Below, in pieces: positions 24,677-36,363 of a stretch of DNA of 64,000 nt. This stretch comes from Porogramme epimiltina (taxonomy: Eukaryota; Basidiomycota; Agaricomycetes; Polyporales; Polyporaceae), in contig FTLJ01000179.1 of assembly GCA_900155495.1 (NCBI GenBank), forward strand, positions 41,551-105,550. The letters run 5' to 3'. How positions within the stretch are numbered: the first letter of the stretch is position 1; the number at the start of each line of letters is the position of its first letter. The notes below the pieces were generated by a model that saw only the letters and a list, made by a program, of their open reading frames with translations, did not search any database and was not told where the DNA came from. A program made the position numbers and the translations under genes.

Positions 24677-26749
24677 ATGTCGCTTGGCGAGCTGACCAGA
24701 AATGCGTTCCAGAGTGGTATTTCAGCGCCGACAGTAGGTTGCTCGGAAGGGTTGAAAACTTATAGCTGTAAGCTGAACATTCCATCATCTCCTTCCAGTG
24801 ACTCGCGCTGTCCAAGCTATTCATGCCGAATGCCCTACCTCATAGCATCGGGCACAGTATCGGAACTCAGATATCCAGTTGCGTGTTCATAACAACATCC
24901 GCTGTCCAGTCACTAACATATCAAGCTACAGATTCTGTCTTCATCCTCTTTCGTGACTATCCTGAGGATCAGACCTTGCAAGCGTACCTCGAACACGCTG
25001 TCTATGAAGGCTTGCTCTCTCTCCCTGCCTGCCTCAACGCCTTTCTCCTGGCGGCACAGTCCACAGAGCTGCATAACGCTGCGACCCTGAGTGTGCTGTG
25101 TCGCACCGCCTTGCAATACCACTATGCCGCTGGTATGCCAACTCTCCCACCTATTCATCACAGTAACGGACGCCATTAAACTGCTCAAGACCGTTTTCAC
25201 GCTTCCCCTGCCTCCCTTTCATCCACTCCCTAGTGAAGCATCGCTGCATCGGAACTCCTCTGCATCCTGCTAGCAAGCGCGGCAGATGTGACGTCGATGT
25301 CTCCCCCACAGGCATTGGAGTGCAACTTGGTAATGGACGAGCTGTTTCAGAGCGATCGAGCAGGAAATCCAGTGCGCAACATGCTTGAGTCCTTCGAAAT
25401 ACAGCTCCTGATAGTGGGCGACAGGGAAGACACTAAACTCGTCACTTCATGGGAGACGGACCTGTCGCAAGTAGGACTTGACCGAGGGGAAACCGTACCG
25501 ACAAAAGCCTTGTTCGACCCGAACACTGAAGGAATCGAGGACGCCATTTTGTGGTGCGTCGTAATTGACCCTCTCATGCGTCCTTGATCTAAATGTTGTG
25601 ACAGAACAACACGGCCGAAGACGCTGTTGAAGATAGCTCCGTTGGTCTTTTCATACGCCATTTTCAAGACCGTGGCTGGGGAAATGGACAAGGAAGTTCT
25701 CAACAACGGTGTCTCGTATTTTTAGGTTCACTATTGAATTGGACGTTAGTGGGCGTCATCAAGTCTTTGTTAATGGAGCTTCAGCGTCGTGCATTCGCGT
25801 TGGTCACATGTTTTCCTCGAAGAGTGAAGATGAATGAAGTAATTAGGTACACGAAAAATTTGAAAGTCATATCGGCAGTTCATTACTTCGACGTGTTCAA
25901 GACCTTTTTCACATCACCTTCATGCCCTCCCACTGTGTTGTCTCTTGTGGAGACTACCATCGTTCGCCTTTTCCCATACCCACTACCCCTAGCTACCCAG
26001 ACTTACATCGAGGACCTTAACGTAAAGCCCTTTAGAAAGGCAGCTTAAAGAGTGCTTGGTGTTTCTGTTGGCCCAGAAGGTAAATAAACTCTATACGCGC
26101 GAGACCTTGCTTATTCATATACCGTCCTGCATATAGATAACCCTAATCTTCTGCGTGTGAACTACGCAAGCATATCGTGGTCTGGCCAGGCTACTCGACT
26201 CGTTGCCAATGCGCTCGCAGCGGCGCAGACCCGAGACGTGCTCCGGCGCTCGACGTCGACCGATGTCTCCTCCTCTCCCCGCCCACCAAGTTTCTGACGG
26301 ATCTTTGGAGCCAGCTCATCGCCGTAGCGGCGGAAACGGGCGACCTGGACGGCCCGCGGCGACTAGCAGCGTTCGTGCTGACCGCACCGCGCATCGCACG
26401 CTCCCCGCCCCTCCTCCCCGTGTTTCTCCAGGTGGTGGTACATTCGATTGTCGCAGCCGCAGATGAAGCGGGGACCAGGCCGGAGCAGCGCCCGCCCGCG
26501 CTCACGGCCGAGTTGCTTGTCGGTGTGATCTCGTCGGCCTTGACAAAAGCGTCGCACCTCGAGTGGGCACTGACTGCGGGCGGAGAGGACCGAAACGTGT
26601 TCAGGCAATCTGTCGCCTCCGTGGCCCGTCGTCTTTCGGGCGATTTACGGCGACGGAGCAGTGGTGGGGCTGCGCGGATGGTCCAGGAGAAGCTAACGGC
26701 GATGCAGTCTTTCGTGGCCAACTTCCCTACATTTACTGCAGATGTATGA
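24677..26749 (+). pseudogene. MED5: Mediator subunit 5 (MED5/NUT1), frame-disrupted
   Basis: MED5 is a tail-module subunit of the RNA polymerase II Mediator complex. Family-like segments are collinear: MSLGELTRNAFQSG, SVFILFRDYPEDQTLQAYL, QSTELHNAATLSVLCRTAL, AIKLLKTVFTLP, LNNGVSYF, LLNWTLVGVIKSLL, SPSCPPTVLSLV, SWSGQATRLVANALAA and finally SPPTKFLTDLWSQLIAV, APRIARSPPLLPVFLQVVV, LVGVISSALTKASHLEWAL up to FVANFPTF. They do not lie in one splice-compatible frame. An 8-nt tandem duplication at 25238-25253 shifts the frame just before ASELLCILL. The TTTTT run at about 25718 is one base short between GVSYF and LLNWT. A further one-base loss is needed near 26236-26240. A TGA at 24799-24801 replaces an expected Trp unless a downstream AAG acceptor is used. 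Neighbouring genes show no such errors, so decay is favoured over assembly error, though the latter is possible. Confidence 0.6.
25238..25253 (+). repeat. 8-nt tandem duplication (GCATCGCT/GCATCGGA)
   Basis: GCATCGCT is followed directly by GCATCGGA. Removing one 8-nt unit restores an uninterrupted MED5-like frame (PSEASELLCILL), so this looks like a frame-shifting slippage duplication. Confidence 0.55.
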
Positions 26750-26900
26750 CAGCACATGTATACGGTATCGAAGAGGCAAGGAGTGACTATGTGATGATAA
26801 CATTACGCACAGATACTGTACATCTGTCGGAAGGAGGGGGTACCCGGCAACGTCCGGAGTATACTATAATCAACGATAAAACAAGCGATTGAAAACAGGA

Positions 26901-28800
26901 CTAAGCGTCTGTAGGCAGTGGGGCTAATGATTTGTAAGAATAGGTCGATTCGGCAAAACACTACACTTACGACAACACGAGTTCTCTGACGGGTTGCAGA
27001 ATTGGTCTGGAGGACAGACAATCAAACACGAAGTTTCGGCCGATGTCTACGTGATCGAATGTTAGCCCCCTCGTCAGAAGGTCAGATGGCGGGGAACCTA
27101 CGCGGAGGTGCTCATCTGGAGGCGCATTCCGAGGTGGATGGTACTCAGGCTGGATCGTGCACGAGTGCACGCCACGGTCGTGCATGACCTTGCGGATCTG
27201 AGCTGCGACGGGCATGAAGTCGTGCTTTCGCGACGCCATTACGTGAACCGATGCGACAATTTTGTTTTCCGAGAGTTGCCAAATGTGGAGCTCATGAACG
27301 GAGAGCACGCCATCCACGGCAAGAATAGCATCCCTGACTTCATCAAGCGAGACGGTAGCGGGGACACCCTGGAGTAGGATAAACGCAGTGCTCCTCACTG
27401 TACCCGTACTGTTAGCGGAAGCGAATGGAGCGGATTGCAGCGCGAACCACTTACCAAGAGGGAGCGCAGACGAGAAGATGATGACAGTAATGACCAAACT
27501 GATGATAGGGTCGAAGTAAAACTTCCAACTCCAGGTCGTCAGCCAGATCACCAGGCCCGTTGCAATGACGCCGACGTTGCCTAAGGCATCGCCGAGGACA
27601 TGCAACAACAGCGCCCGCATGTTCATCGACCCGTGCGAGTGCCCGTGACCGCCGTGCCCGTGCGAATGGCCGCCTACGGTGGGCGTGTGGGACGCGGACT
27701 CCGTCGAGGCGGCGTCCGATTGCAACAACGGGGTGGCCTCCGTCGCAGTCTCCCGCACGGTCTCGGTTGAGTCGCAGATCGTCTCGTCGTGCGTGCTGTC
27801 CATACTAGTACGGTCCGCGCGGGATCTGGATCGGTTGATCCGAGACGGAGATGGTGAGCGTGCCCTGGCCACTTCGTGTGCTGCTTGGACAATCGACGCG
27901 CGCGTTGCGGCAGGGTGGCCGTACAGCGATGAGTAGGAGGCAGAACGCTCTCTGGATTTGCGACGTGCAGGCGAGGGTGTGGTTGGGGCCCGGGGTGTAG
28001 CCTGACCATCGTCCAGAGATGAATGGATGCTGGCTGGCTTGGAGGCGGAAGGGCTTTCCTTCCCGTGACTGTGGCCATGGTCATGTCCGTGTTCTAGAGC
28101 AAACATGAGGATTGAGAATGAAACCCAGAAACATGTAAAACGCGCCAAGAACGTACCGTGAAACAAAAACAGACCGACCATGTTCGAAGCAAGACCCAAT
28201 GACCCAACCAACACGACGAGGCGTGGATTTGATATTTCTTCGTTGGAAGAAGTTTGGTCGGTTACGGAACACAAGTAAATGAAGACCACGAACGTACCTG
28301 GCGTGCTGAAGAATCTCTCTACGGCCTCTAGGAATATTGAGAAGCAAAGTGCAAGGAGGAAGACGCCGTTGACCAAAGCCGCGAGGATTTCTGCCCGATG
28401 CCAGCCATAGGAGTACCGAGAATCAACGTGGGTTTGCTGCGTGAGCTATGGGAAGGCAAAATAAACGTGTGGTTGGGGCAGAGGTGGCGCGGAGGAAGGC
28501 GCACCCTGATAGCATAGAGAGCGACTACCAAGCTCAGCACGTCACTACGAAGGCACCCGTCAGAACCCCCTAACTCTCATGTGGTGTTTTCAGCGAGGAA
28601 AGTGGGCGTACTTGAGCATATGGAAGCTATCTGCCACGAGGGCAAGCGAGCCGACAGCATATCCTGGAGGCAAACCACGGAGTTAGGGAACGGTGTGGTG
28701 GGGGCGGAGGGGGCGGCAAACACGCACCAACGATGAGCTCGACGAAGAAGAAGAGGACGTCGATTACGAGCAGGAGTATGATGCGTGTTTCGCGAGACAT
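26901..28800 (-). CDS. ZRC1: Zinc/cation diffusion facilitator transporter (ZRC1/COT1-like)
   Basis: SLC30-type Zn2+/H+ antiporter, usually vacuolar, conferring zinc tolerance. Nine exons encode 475 residues from MSRETRIILLLVIDV at 28800. TM2 has the metal-site H-x3-D (FHMLND) and TM5 the second one (HVLGD), both required for zinc transport. His-rich cytosolic loops read HGHDHGHSHG and HSHGHGGHGHSHG, separated by a long Ser/Arg-rich insert. The C-terminal cytosolic domain shows GVPATVSLDEVRDAILAVDGV, VHELHIWQLS and HVMASR. Two short 3' exons (27046-26971 and the 23-nt 26923-26901) add a Cys-rich tail SCLILCPPDQFCNPSENSCC-PP, as in other basidiomycete homologues. Reading straight through instead gives an unrelated terminus. 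Intron 27398-27454 is 57 nt and stop-free, so its retention would keep the frame. Confidence 0.93.
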
Positions 28801-29719
28801 CGTGGATGCATGCAGGCTCTGGGACGGAGGCGGGACGAGCTGTGGTGGGAGAACCCAGAACGCGCCCGCTGCCCCAAGTTATGTCCCAGGTCTAGGCACG
28901 TGCGCCTAATCATTGTGTCATCGGCCACCGCCGGCGTTGTCCGCAGCCCAAGAGCCCAGTATCTTATCTGATAAGATCAAATTGCCTCAGTCATCGCAGC
29001 CACCCGAACCAGTCATCTTTCACGACGTCGACGTTGGCGGGGGACCATCGCGCTCTAGACTCGCCCCTTTTGCCCCGTGGGCCCACTTTTTTCTTTCGAG
29101 TCCGTTGTTGCGCTGGTGTCTCTGTTTCACGCATCGCACCCGACAATCCTTCGTCGGACAAACGGACTTCGATATCTGCTCGCGTGTTAAAACGTTATCC
29201 GGTCACATGAATGCTCTCCACATTGAATGCCCTGACTCAGCGGATAGAGAAGAGCGGGGGCATACGTACTTGGGGCATTTCTAGGGCCTTGTGATCCCAT
29301 TATTGCCCCATAATAAAGTCATCCTTTCCCCCTTTGCAAATGAGGCTTAGGCTTTTAGGCGTTTGTTCAGACTAAGAGGATTTTGCCTTTCCTTAACCGA
29401 ATCCCATGGGGTCAAAGAGGATCCGACAATGCCCGGAGATGTCAAATTGCGTGGGTATTGATACGTCCATTGCTTTCGTACGTCCCGGTGTCTGTCCGGC
29501 AGTGTCAGCCACAGACATGAAGAGCGATATCATGCACGTGATCTGGACGAGTTTTGTCGTGTTTGGCGAGAGCCTTTCGTCCCGGTGCTCATCCAAAATT
29601 GCCGGTCTGCTTTCACTGCACACTGGGTATTTCGGCCTTCCTCGCTACGGGTTCGATAACTTTTCTGTATACATCTCTCTATCTGCCCAGGCCTCTTCAA
29701 AACACTTCTGTATCAAAAT
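28801..29719. other. Divergent intergenic region CDF/eIF3h
   Basis: 919 nt between divergent starts. Frames here lack motifs. CT-rich stretches occur upstream of 29720 and it presumably contains both promoters. Confidence 0.45.
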
Positions 29720-31408
29720 ATGGCCGCAACATCTATGGCAGCGGCTCTCGCCGCCTCCCTCCCCGCACCTCAGTCTGCGCCCGCGCCGAGTGCGCCTTCA
29801 TACGAAGCCATCCCCGCGTCGATGGCTAAGGTCATCGATATCGAGGCAGAGATTACAATCACGAGCGTGCAGTTGGATGCGATTGTGAGTTATTTCCTCC
29901 TTGGCCGCAACCTCCTTGCCTGTACATGTCTGGTCTCGGTCCGTGCATTTGGCTTCCGGCGGGCTGGCCAAACTGCCCCCGGCCCCGCGTGCCCCTTTCC
30001 TCTCCGGTTCCGGACGCACGTTCGTCTTCTTCCGATGACGGACTTGTGTCCGGATCGAGCGTTAAAAGACAAAACTTTTGGGGTGACTAGCTGGACCGCC
30101 GGCGGACGCAGCATGAGCAGTCACAAGCCCGGTGTTTGTTCGTGCTTATGTGCATCCGAGCCACCATCCGAGCCCGTGCATGGCCTTGGTTTGTTTTACT
30201 CACGCGCGTGTTACGTTACTACCTTAGGTTGTCTCGAAGATCGTCAAACACGCGAGGGAAACGACGGGTGCTCCGGCACATGGTCTCCTGCTCGGTTTGG
30301 ACCTCGACGGCACGCTCGAGGTGTCCAACTCATTTGCCCTCCCCCACCATTCGAATGACGACGACGACAAATCCACGAAGGGCGTGGGTGAGTCCAAGGA
30401 CCTGTGCGCTATGAAACGGTCATTAATCAGACGTATGGCGGGCGGTTTCCAGCACGGTACCAGGCGTCTATGCTGCGCTCGCTCAAAGAGGTGCAGGCGG
30501 ACGACAGCGTGATTGGATTCTATCAGGGCATGACCCTAGGCTCGTTCTTCAACCAAAGTCTGGTGGAGACCCAGGCCATCCATCAAGAAAAACTGCGACA
30601 TGGCGGCGTCGTCATTGTCCACGGTGCGTCTATATCGTGCCCCCGGAACGTGGCGTTGAGCGCGCGCTGAGACTGATTGCTTTGTCCTCCGGACTCGTTA
30701 TAGACATCTCGCAGACTGCACGAGGAAACGCGTCGTTCCGGGCGTTCCGCTTGACGAGGGCTTTCCTGAGCGCTTACAAAAGGAGCAACTTCAGTACCAC
30801 GAGGTGATTGATGTCGTGGGATATGAAGAGACGACAAGCCGCTGACTCGGACCTCTTGTCTGTGCAGCCTCATCGATCACCGTTTGACTTTCTCGAGCAT
30901 TATGGAGGAGGTGCCCCTCAAAATCCGGACGAACGCTCTGGTCGGTGCGTTCCTCGGTGCGTTGTCGGATGCTGCGCCATCGCCGGTGCCTTCCGTAAAC
31001 CCGGCGGCTGCAAGCTCCTCTGTGGCAATTCCCCCAACGTACTCAAGACTGAACCTTGGGACCTCGAACACTCCGCGGAACCTCGAACTGATCGTGGAGG
31101 CGCTAGACAACTACAAGACGGAGGAAGGCAACCTGGCGTACCTGCAGCGGCAGATCGCGCGCGAAAAGGCGAAGGCGGACGCATACGTCGCGAAGCGGAA
31201 GGAGGAGAACGCGTCGCGGATAGCGGCCGGCCTCGCGCCGCTGCCCGAAGAGGACGTGAGCAGGCTGTTCAAGATCCCGCCGGAGCCCAGCCGGTTGGAG
31301 AGCATGCTGCTCCTCGGGCGGATCGATGCGTACGGGAAGAGCCTGGAGGACACGGCGAGCACGGGACTGGTAAAGATGTATGCGGCAAAGGCGAACGGCG
31401 GGAACTGA
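29720..31408 (+). CDS. eif3h: Translation initiation factor eIF3 subunit h
   Basis: MPN-fold subunit of the eIF3 scaffold. Five exons (29720-29884, 30228-30387, 30453-30623, 30704-30803, 30868-31408) encode 378 residues. Landmarks are VQLDAIVVSKIVKHARE, GLLLGLDLDGTLEVSNSFALP, RYQASMLRSLKEVQADDSVIGFYQGMTLGSFF and ETQAIHQEKLRHGGVVIVHDISQTARGNASFRAFRLT. The JAMM zinc ligands are absent, as expected for eIF3h (non-catalytic MPN). The C-terminal helical bundle shows LAYLQRQIAREKAKADAYVAKRKEEN and FKIPPEPSRLESMLLLGRIDAYGK. The first intron is long for this genome (343 nt). The yeast S. cerevisiae lacks this subunit, filamentous fungi keep it. Very confident. Confidence 0.95.
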
Positions 31409-32034
31409 GGCGATGTAAGCTAGCAGGGCGCGAGCGGCGGGCGTGTATCGTATTGGTCGCAGTTTGTGTACGAGGACTGATGAGATTTACACGACGGGTG
31501 ATCACAACCCTAGCGGATTGAGGGCGGTACGTCTGGATGCGATGACGCACGGCCGTCGATGGATCACGCGTGGTGGGCACGGGCTGGCAGACGGGCGGGA
31601 CATGTGGGGGGCGCGTGAAGGGCGGTGTGCCACGCGCGGCGTCCGTGTCTGGGTGTGGACGTCGCGAGGACGGATGGGGGAAATGCGTCCGCGCCCGTCT
31701 GCGATGGGCGAGGTGTCGGGCGTCGACCGGCGTGGCGGACGGCGCGATCGGACCCCGGCCGGGGAGGAGGCGAAGAATTGAGAGGGCGGGGCTGCAATTG
31801 GGCGGAAAGAGGTTGATGGGTGCAGCCGATCGAGGGCCGCAGAAGGAGGGCTGCGGACGCCGGACAAGAGCTCCGCCGCCCGTGGGCCGTGGGACGGAGG
31901 CGTTTGGCCGGGCGGGGTCTGTCTGGGCACCCTTTATTTTCGCCGTTGCTGCCTCGCCGCCTGTTTACGTCCCCCCCATCTCCCTCATCCTCACCCGACG
32001 ACGCTCGTCCTGCCGTCGACTCTCCTTTGGCTCT
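31409..32034. other. Intergenic region upstream of the secreted RlpA-like gene
   Basis: About 0.6 kb, GC-rich, with overlapping non-coding frames on both strands. It contains the eIF3h 3' end and the promoter of the next gene. Confidence 0.45.
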
Positions 32035-32040
32035 TATAAG
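32035..32040 (+). promoter_or_regulatory. TATA box
   Basis: TATAAG 88 nt upstream of the ATG at 32128, followed by a CT-rich leader. This arrangement is common for strongly expressed secreted-protein genes in basidiomycetes. Confidence 0.6.
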
Positions 32041-32127
32041 CCCGCTCTCGTTCATTTTTTCGAGCAGGCCCATCCGGTCATTCCCCCAGCCCACCCTCGA
32101 CGCTCCCTCCTCCCCTACACTACCGCC

Positions 32128-33082
32128 ATGTACTTCGCCAAGACCCTCGTCGTCCTCTCCGTCGCCCTCTCCGCCATGGCCTCCCCCCACATGGCCCGCG
32201 GCGTGAACCACCGCGCGCTCGCACACCGCAACCCCGCCCCCGTTGCGGAGCCCGAGCCCGTCGTCGTCGCTCCCATCCGCAAGCGCGCCAACTCGAGCCG
32301 TTGCAAGACGCGCGCGAGCAGCTCCGCTGCTGCGACTTCCTCGTCCGTAGCCCCGTCTACCTCCTCCTCCGCGACCCCGTCTTCAACGTCCGCGGTGCAC
32401 TCCTCCAGCTCCATCGCTATCCCCCAGAACGTGGAGAGCTCTGCCGTCGCCTCGACTGAGGCGCCTGCGACCACCACGCAGCAGGCAACGACCACCACGA
32501 AGGCTGCGACGTCCACCAAGCACTCCACCACCGCTCAGGCTACTACGAGCGCCAGCTCTAGCTCGTCGAGCGATGACCCTCTTGGTATCTTGACCGGCAC
32601 GCACACCGGTGACGGTACGTTGATTCACATTAAACGCCAAGGCGGGCCTGTCTCACATATGTTCTTCTAGGCACCTACTATGAAACCGGTCTCGGCGCGT
32701 GCGGCATCACCAACTCGGACACCGACTTCATTGCCGCTGTCTCGCACACCCTTTTCGACAACTACCCGTGAGTGTACGCTGCGCTGGTCGTTGCAGGCAT
32801 AGTTCTGATCCAGATCGTAGCGGTTACGATGGTGTCAACCCCAACAACAACCCCCTCTGCGGCAAGAAGATTAAGGCAACCTGTAAGTCGCGTTGGGACT
32901 TGTACAGCTTCTCGGGATGCTGACACTCTGCGACAGACAATGGCAACTCTGTGACCGTCGCGGCCACGGACCGCTGCGTGGGTTGCGATACCTTCGCGCT
33001 CGACTTCTCGCCTTCGGCGTTCGAGCAGCTCGCGTCGTTCGACGTCGGCCGCTTCCACGACATGACCTGGGTCTGGGTCTAG
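32128..33082 (+). CDS. Secreted RlpA-like double-psi beta-barrel protein (expansin/barwin-like)
   Basis: Extracellular protein with a C-terminal double-psi beta-barrel, the fold of expansins, barwin and cerato-platanin-like wall proteins. Function is probably cell-wall or plant-polymer interaction; no enzymatic activity is established for the family. Four exons (32128-32614, 32671-32767, 32821-32882, 32937-33082) give 263 residues. Residues 1-18 are a signal peptide (MYFAKTLVVLSVALSAMA). A dibasic KR in PIRKRANSS near residue 57 fits Kex2-type processing. Residues ~60-155 form a Ser/Thr/Ala-rich linker likely O-mannosylated. The barrel starts GTYYETGLGACGITNSDTDFIAA and contains PLCGKKIKATYNG, VTDRC-type VAATDRCVGCDTFALDFS and ends FHDMTWVWV. 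The conserved Asp of TDRC and the Cys pairs are present. A TATA box lies upstream. Confidence 0.9.
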
Positions 33083-34256
33083 AGGGTTGTCTTTCCTTCC
33101 ACGCGCGCCACATCCTCGCCACCACGCGCAAGATACCACCATGCAACCTCGCTGTGCACGCTTCCTGAGGCTGCTATCCCCGTTTTTATTACGCTTAATA
33201 TTGTCTCGCTCTCGTCCCCGCCCTCTACGCCTGGGGCGTTTCCGTTGTTCATCCGCCCCAGCATGCACTGGGCGGAGCGACGGGCTAGAGGGGGCCAGGG
33301 TACATACTCGTCGTGTTGTATTGCATGCAATATCTGGACGCACGTTGACTTGGAATGCAAAGAAGAATTAAAACTTCCATGACGCTGTGTGACGTGTCCG
33401 GCTGTTGGAGCACTGAAGGCCGCATCCGAACGCTGTGACCGAACTGGGAGCGAGCATCTGCGGAGGATAAAAATACTCCTCGGCTGCGGTCGTGTTCGCG
33501 ATATGTTGGCTCGCTCCCTCGTCGGGGACGGTCGTCAAGGACGCAGCACGCAGGTAAGCGTGGATCCTTGCACACGGCGGACGGAAAAGACCGTCTGCTA
33601 TTTGAGAATGAATGGACGCACACGCCAGTGGATGTCCAATTGAGGTGCCATGGGCGATGCCTCCGGCGGCGCGGAGGAGGCCCACGCTGATGGCCGCGCG
33701 TCGGCGTCCCCGAATCCGGTGCCGAGGCGCCGAGGACCGAGGTCGACGCCGAGCCCGAGGCGGTCAAGCGGACGGTTCTGCAATTTCCCGGCTCTGAATA
33801 TAACCAGGCCCCTATAGACAGTGTGAATATTATTAGCCTCCGCCCCGGTCTCTGGTCTCTGTTGCCTTTCGACCGCGTTCGTCCCTGTTCGTCCCTTCCC
33901 TGCGGAGCGACGATCGACCTGATCGATTTGCCATCCCTCCGGCTCCACACAGCCTGCAGTGTGCGTCAATCGCAAACAACGCCGGCGGCCCCCAGCTGCA
34001 GGCACCGGTGTAACACCAGACAACGTCGCGGGCAGCTCGGAGCCGCCGCACTCGCCGTTCTAGACCAGTGGCTCTTGTCATCCTGCCTCCTGAGTCGCCT
34101 TGGAATTTTTCTCGACGACCCCCAAAACGCGAGAGAGTGGGAAGGCTGCAGCACGTGCGAAGCACATGCCGGAGTGGCGTCGGTCTTCTGCGTTCTGGGT
34201 CGTCGCGTTCATGGCTGCGGTAATTCTTTGATTTGAATCGACGTCTCGTCTTGTGC
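33083..34256. other. Intergenic region, no supported gene
   Basis: 1.17 kb between the RlpA-like stop and the F-box start. Overlapping frames exist on both strands but without motif or splice support. It is presumably 3' UTR plus promoter. Confidence 0.45.
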
Positions 34257-36363
34257 ATGGCGGACCCTTCGGCTCACCAATCCACGCTTGACGAACTTGT
34301 CACACGCCCCTTGGCGGACATCGCCCGGGAGCTTGCCACTCTCAGACAGGAGAATGCACACCTGCAAGAACGCGCCGAATATCTCAATGGGCAGGTCGAG
34401 ACCCTGACCCCCGTGAGTCGCGTTTGGGATAGGTCCCAGTGTGAGATAATCCTACGCTAACTACCTGCTTGTCTTGTCTAGATTTGTGAGATCATCACAA
34501 AGGAAAATGTTGTGCTTCGCGGAGCCGTCAAAGCCCTCATGCGGGACGGCGGTGTGAGCCACTTCCGTCATTCTCTTCTTGCCTTCTCAGAGCTCACGTC
34601 GAATGGATGACCCCTTGCAGTTCCTCAACCCTCTGAAGCCATTGCGCCCTCCTCACATCAATGCGTTCCCTCCGGAGATCTTGCTGCGCATCTTCAGGAT
34701 GGCCTATGCCCCTTCACACGAACACGATCCGTCCGCGATGCGTCCATACAACCACTGGCAGGGCGAAATTCGTTTTCGGAAAAGCCTCGTCCTCATTTGC
34801 ACGGCGTGGTCTGGCCCCGCCACCGCCGCCCTTTACGAAGAGGTCGTGCTCTGGCGCATGGGCCAGATCGCCGCCCTCGCGCGCACCCTCTTTTCCGACG
34901 CGGTCGAGAGTGGCGGGTCGGGCAGGCTTGCGGCGCTCATCCGGCGCCTGGGATTCGACGGGTGCGTTGTGTGGGCCCCGTGCGCCGACGCCGTGCGCGC
35001 GGACCTGCTTCGCATCCTGCTTCGGTGCACGGCGCTCCACGCGTTCGCATTCACCCCGGACCTCAACTTTCCAAGTGCTATAGCACCGGCTGTAGAGGAC
35101 AGGAGCTGGGAGGGCTTTAACCCGGCGTGGCTCTTCCACGACCATACCGATGACTTTGGGCGTATCCTCAAGGCGCGCCTGTCCTCGGGTCTCCGCGAGC
35201 TGGACCTTTCGATGCCACTGAAGACGGCAGAGGTCCGGGAGCTCCATTACCTTCTCTCTGCCGCCAAATATCTTCGCGTGCTCAAGCTGAACTCCATCAG
35301 CGAGCAGGACCTCCTCGTAGAGCTACGCGACCTTCCGACGATCACACTCCCCGACCTCGCAGAACTGCAATTCTCCGTCGGGCGTGCATTCTTCGTCGAC
35401 CTCGTCGCCACTTGGTCGCTCCCCCGGCTCACGCAACTCACGCTCCTCGGGTGCCAGCTCGTGCCTGTCCACCTCCTCGAGGTGCACGGCGCGCACCTCA
35501 CGTACCTGCACCTCTTCCCCGCCAAGAAAGAGCGCACGTACGACTACTCGTGGCTCCCGTTCGCACGCGGGGGGCTCGAGCGCGTCGGCGCGCTCTGCCC
35601 CGCGCTCGAGCACCTCGCGTTCCCGCTCACGCACCCCGACGACGCCGGCGCCGCGGACGCGCTCCAGTCCCGCACGCTGCGCTTCCTCGACCTCTGGTGC
35701 CACGGCTGCGCGGCGGACCGCGCGGAGGTCGCCGGCGCGCGCGCGGCGCTCGCCGTCGCGGAGCGCCTGCCCGCGCTCGAGCGCGTGCGCCACCTGCGCA
35801 GGGTCGTCCACGTCGACCTCCCACGCGTGTGCCACCCCGCGGACGTCGGCGACGGCGACGGCGACGGAGGGGAGGGGGCCCCTGCGACGCGCACGGTGCG
35901 CTTCCCGTGCTCGGTTGTCGTCCAGACGGCGTGGTGCGTGGCGCCGGACAGCCGGTTCTGGCGGGACGTGCCGTGCTTTGCGCACATCAACGCCGAGGAG
36001 GACGACGAGGGGACGGACAGCACGTTCTCGTCTGAGGATTCAGACTCGAGCGATGACGAAGACGAAGAAGCGAGTGAAGAGAAGGACGAAGACGGGGGCG
36101 ATGATGATGACGGCGATGACGGCAACTATGAGCCGCAGGAGTTTGTACCGGAGACAGAGTCCGAGTCTGAGACTGATTGGAGCGTGTCGGATGACGAGAG
36201 CGATGCGATGATATCCGACTGGGAGCAAAATCACGTCGCAGCAATGGAAGAGCAGCTTGAGAGAAGCTTGGATCAGGACGAAGTGCTTGCCATCTTTGAT
36301 GCTCAGCACGAAGACGAGTCTTCGGAGACTGGGAGCGAAGTGGAGGGGGATGGACGGACTTGA
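34257..36363 (+). CDS. F-box protein with N-terminal coiled coil and acidic tail
   Basis: Probable substrate receptor of an SCF ubiquitin ligase. Three exons (34257-34412, 34482-34553, 34591-36363) encode 666 residues. The first ~75 residues are a leucine-zipper-like coiled coil (LRQENAHLQERAEYLNGQVETL). The F-box lies near residues 85-135, with INAFPPEILLRIFRMAY and VCTAW-type CTAWSGPATAALYEEVVL. A repeat-like LRR region follows (LRELDLSMPL, LRVLKLNSIS, LTQLTLLGCQL, LTYLHLFPAK). The final ~130 residues are extremely acidic (Asp/Glu/Ser runs) and end MEEQLERSLDQDEVLAIFD. The GC-rich third exon produces long antisense frames that are not genes. Substrate is unknown. The coiled coil plus F-box pairing is common in Agaricomycete F-box expansions. 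Confidence 0.85.

Noticed and set aside
35323..35985. Long antisense frame (220 codons) opposite the F-box gene, and similar long frames opposite SPF30 and the LRR-like gene
   Set aside because: These arise from high GC at third codon positions of the sense gene. They show low-complexity Arg/Ala/Glu sequence and no motif or splice support.
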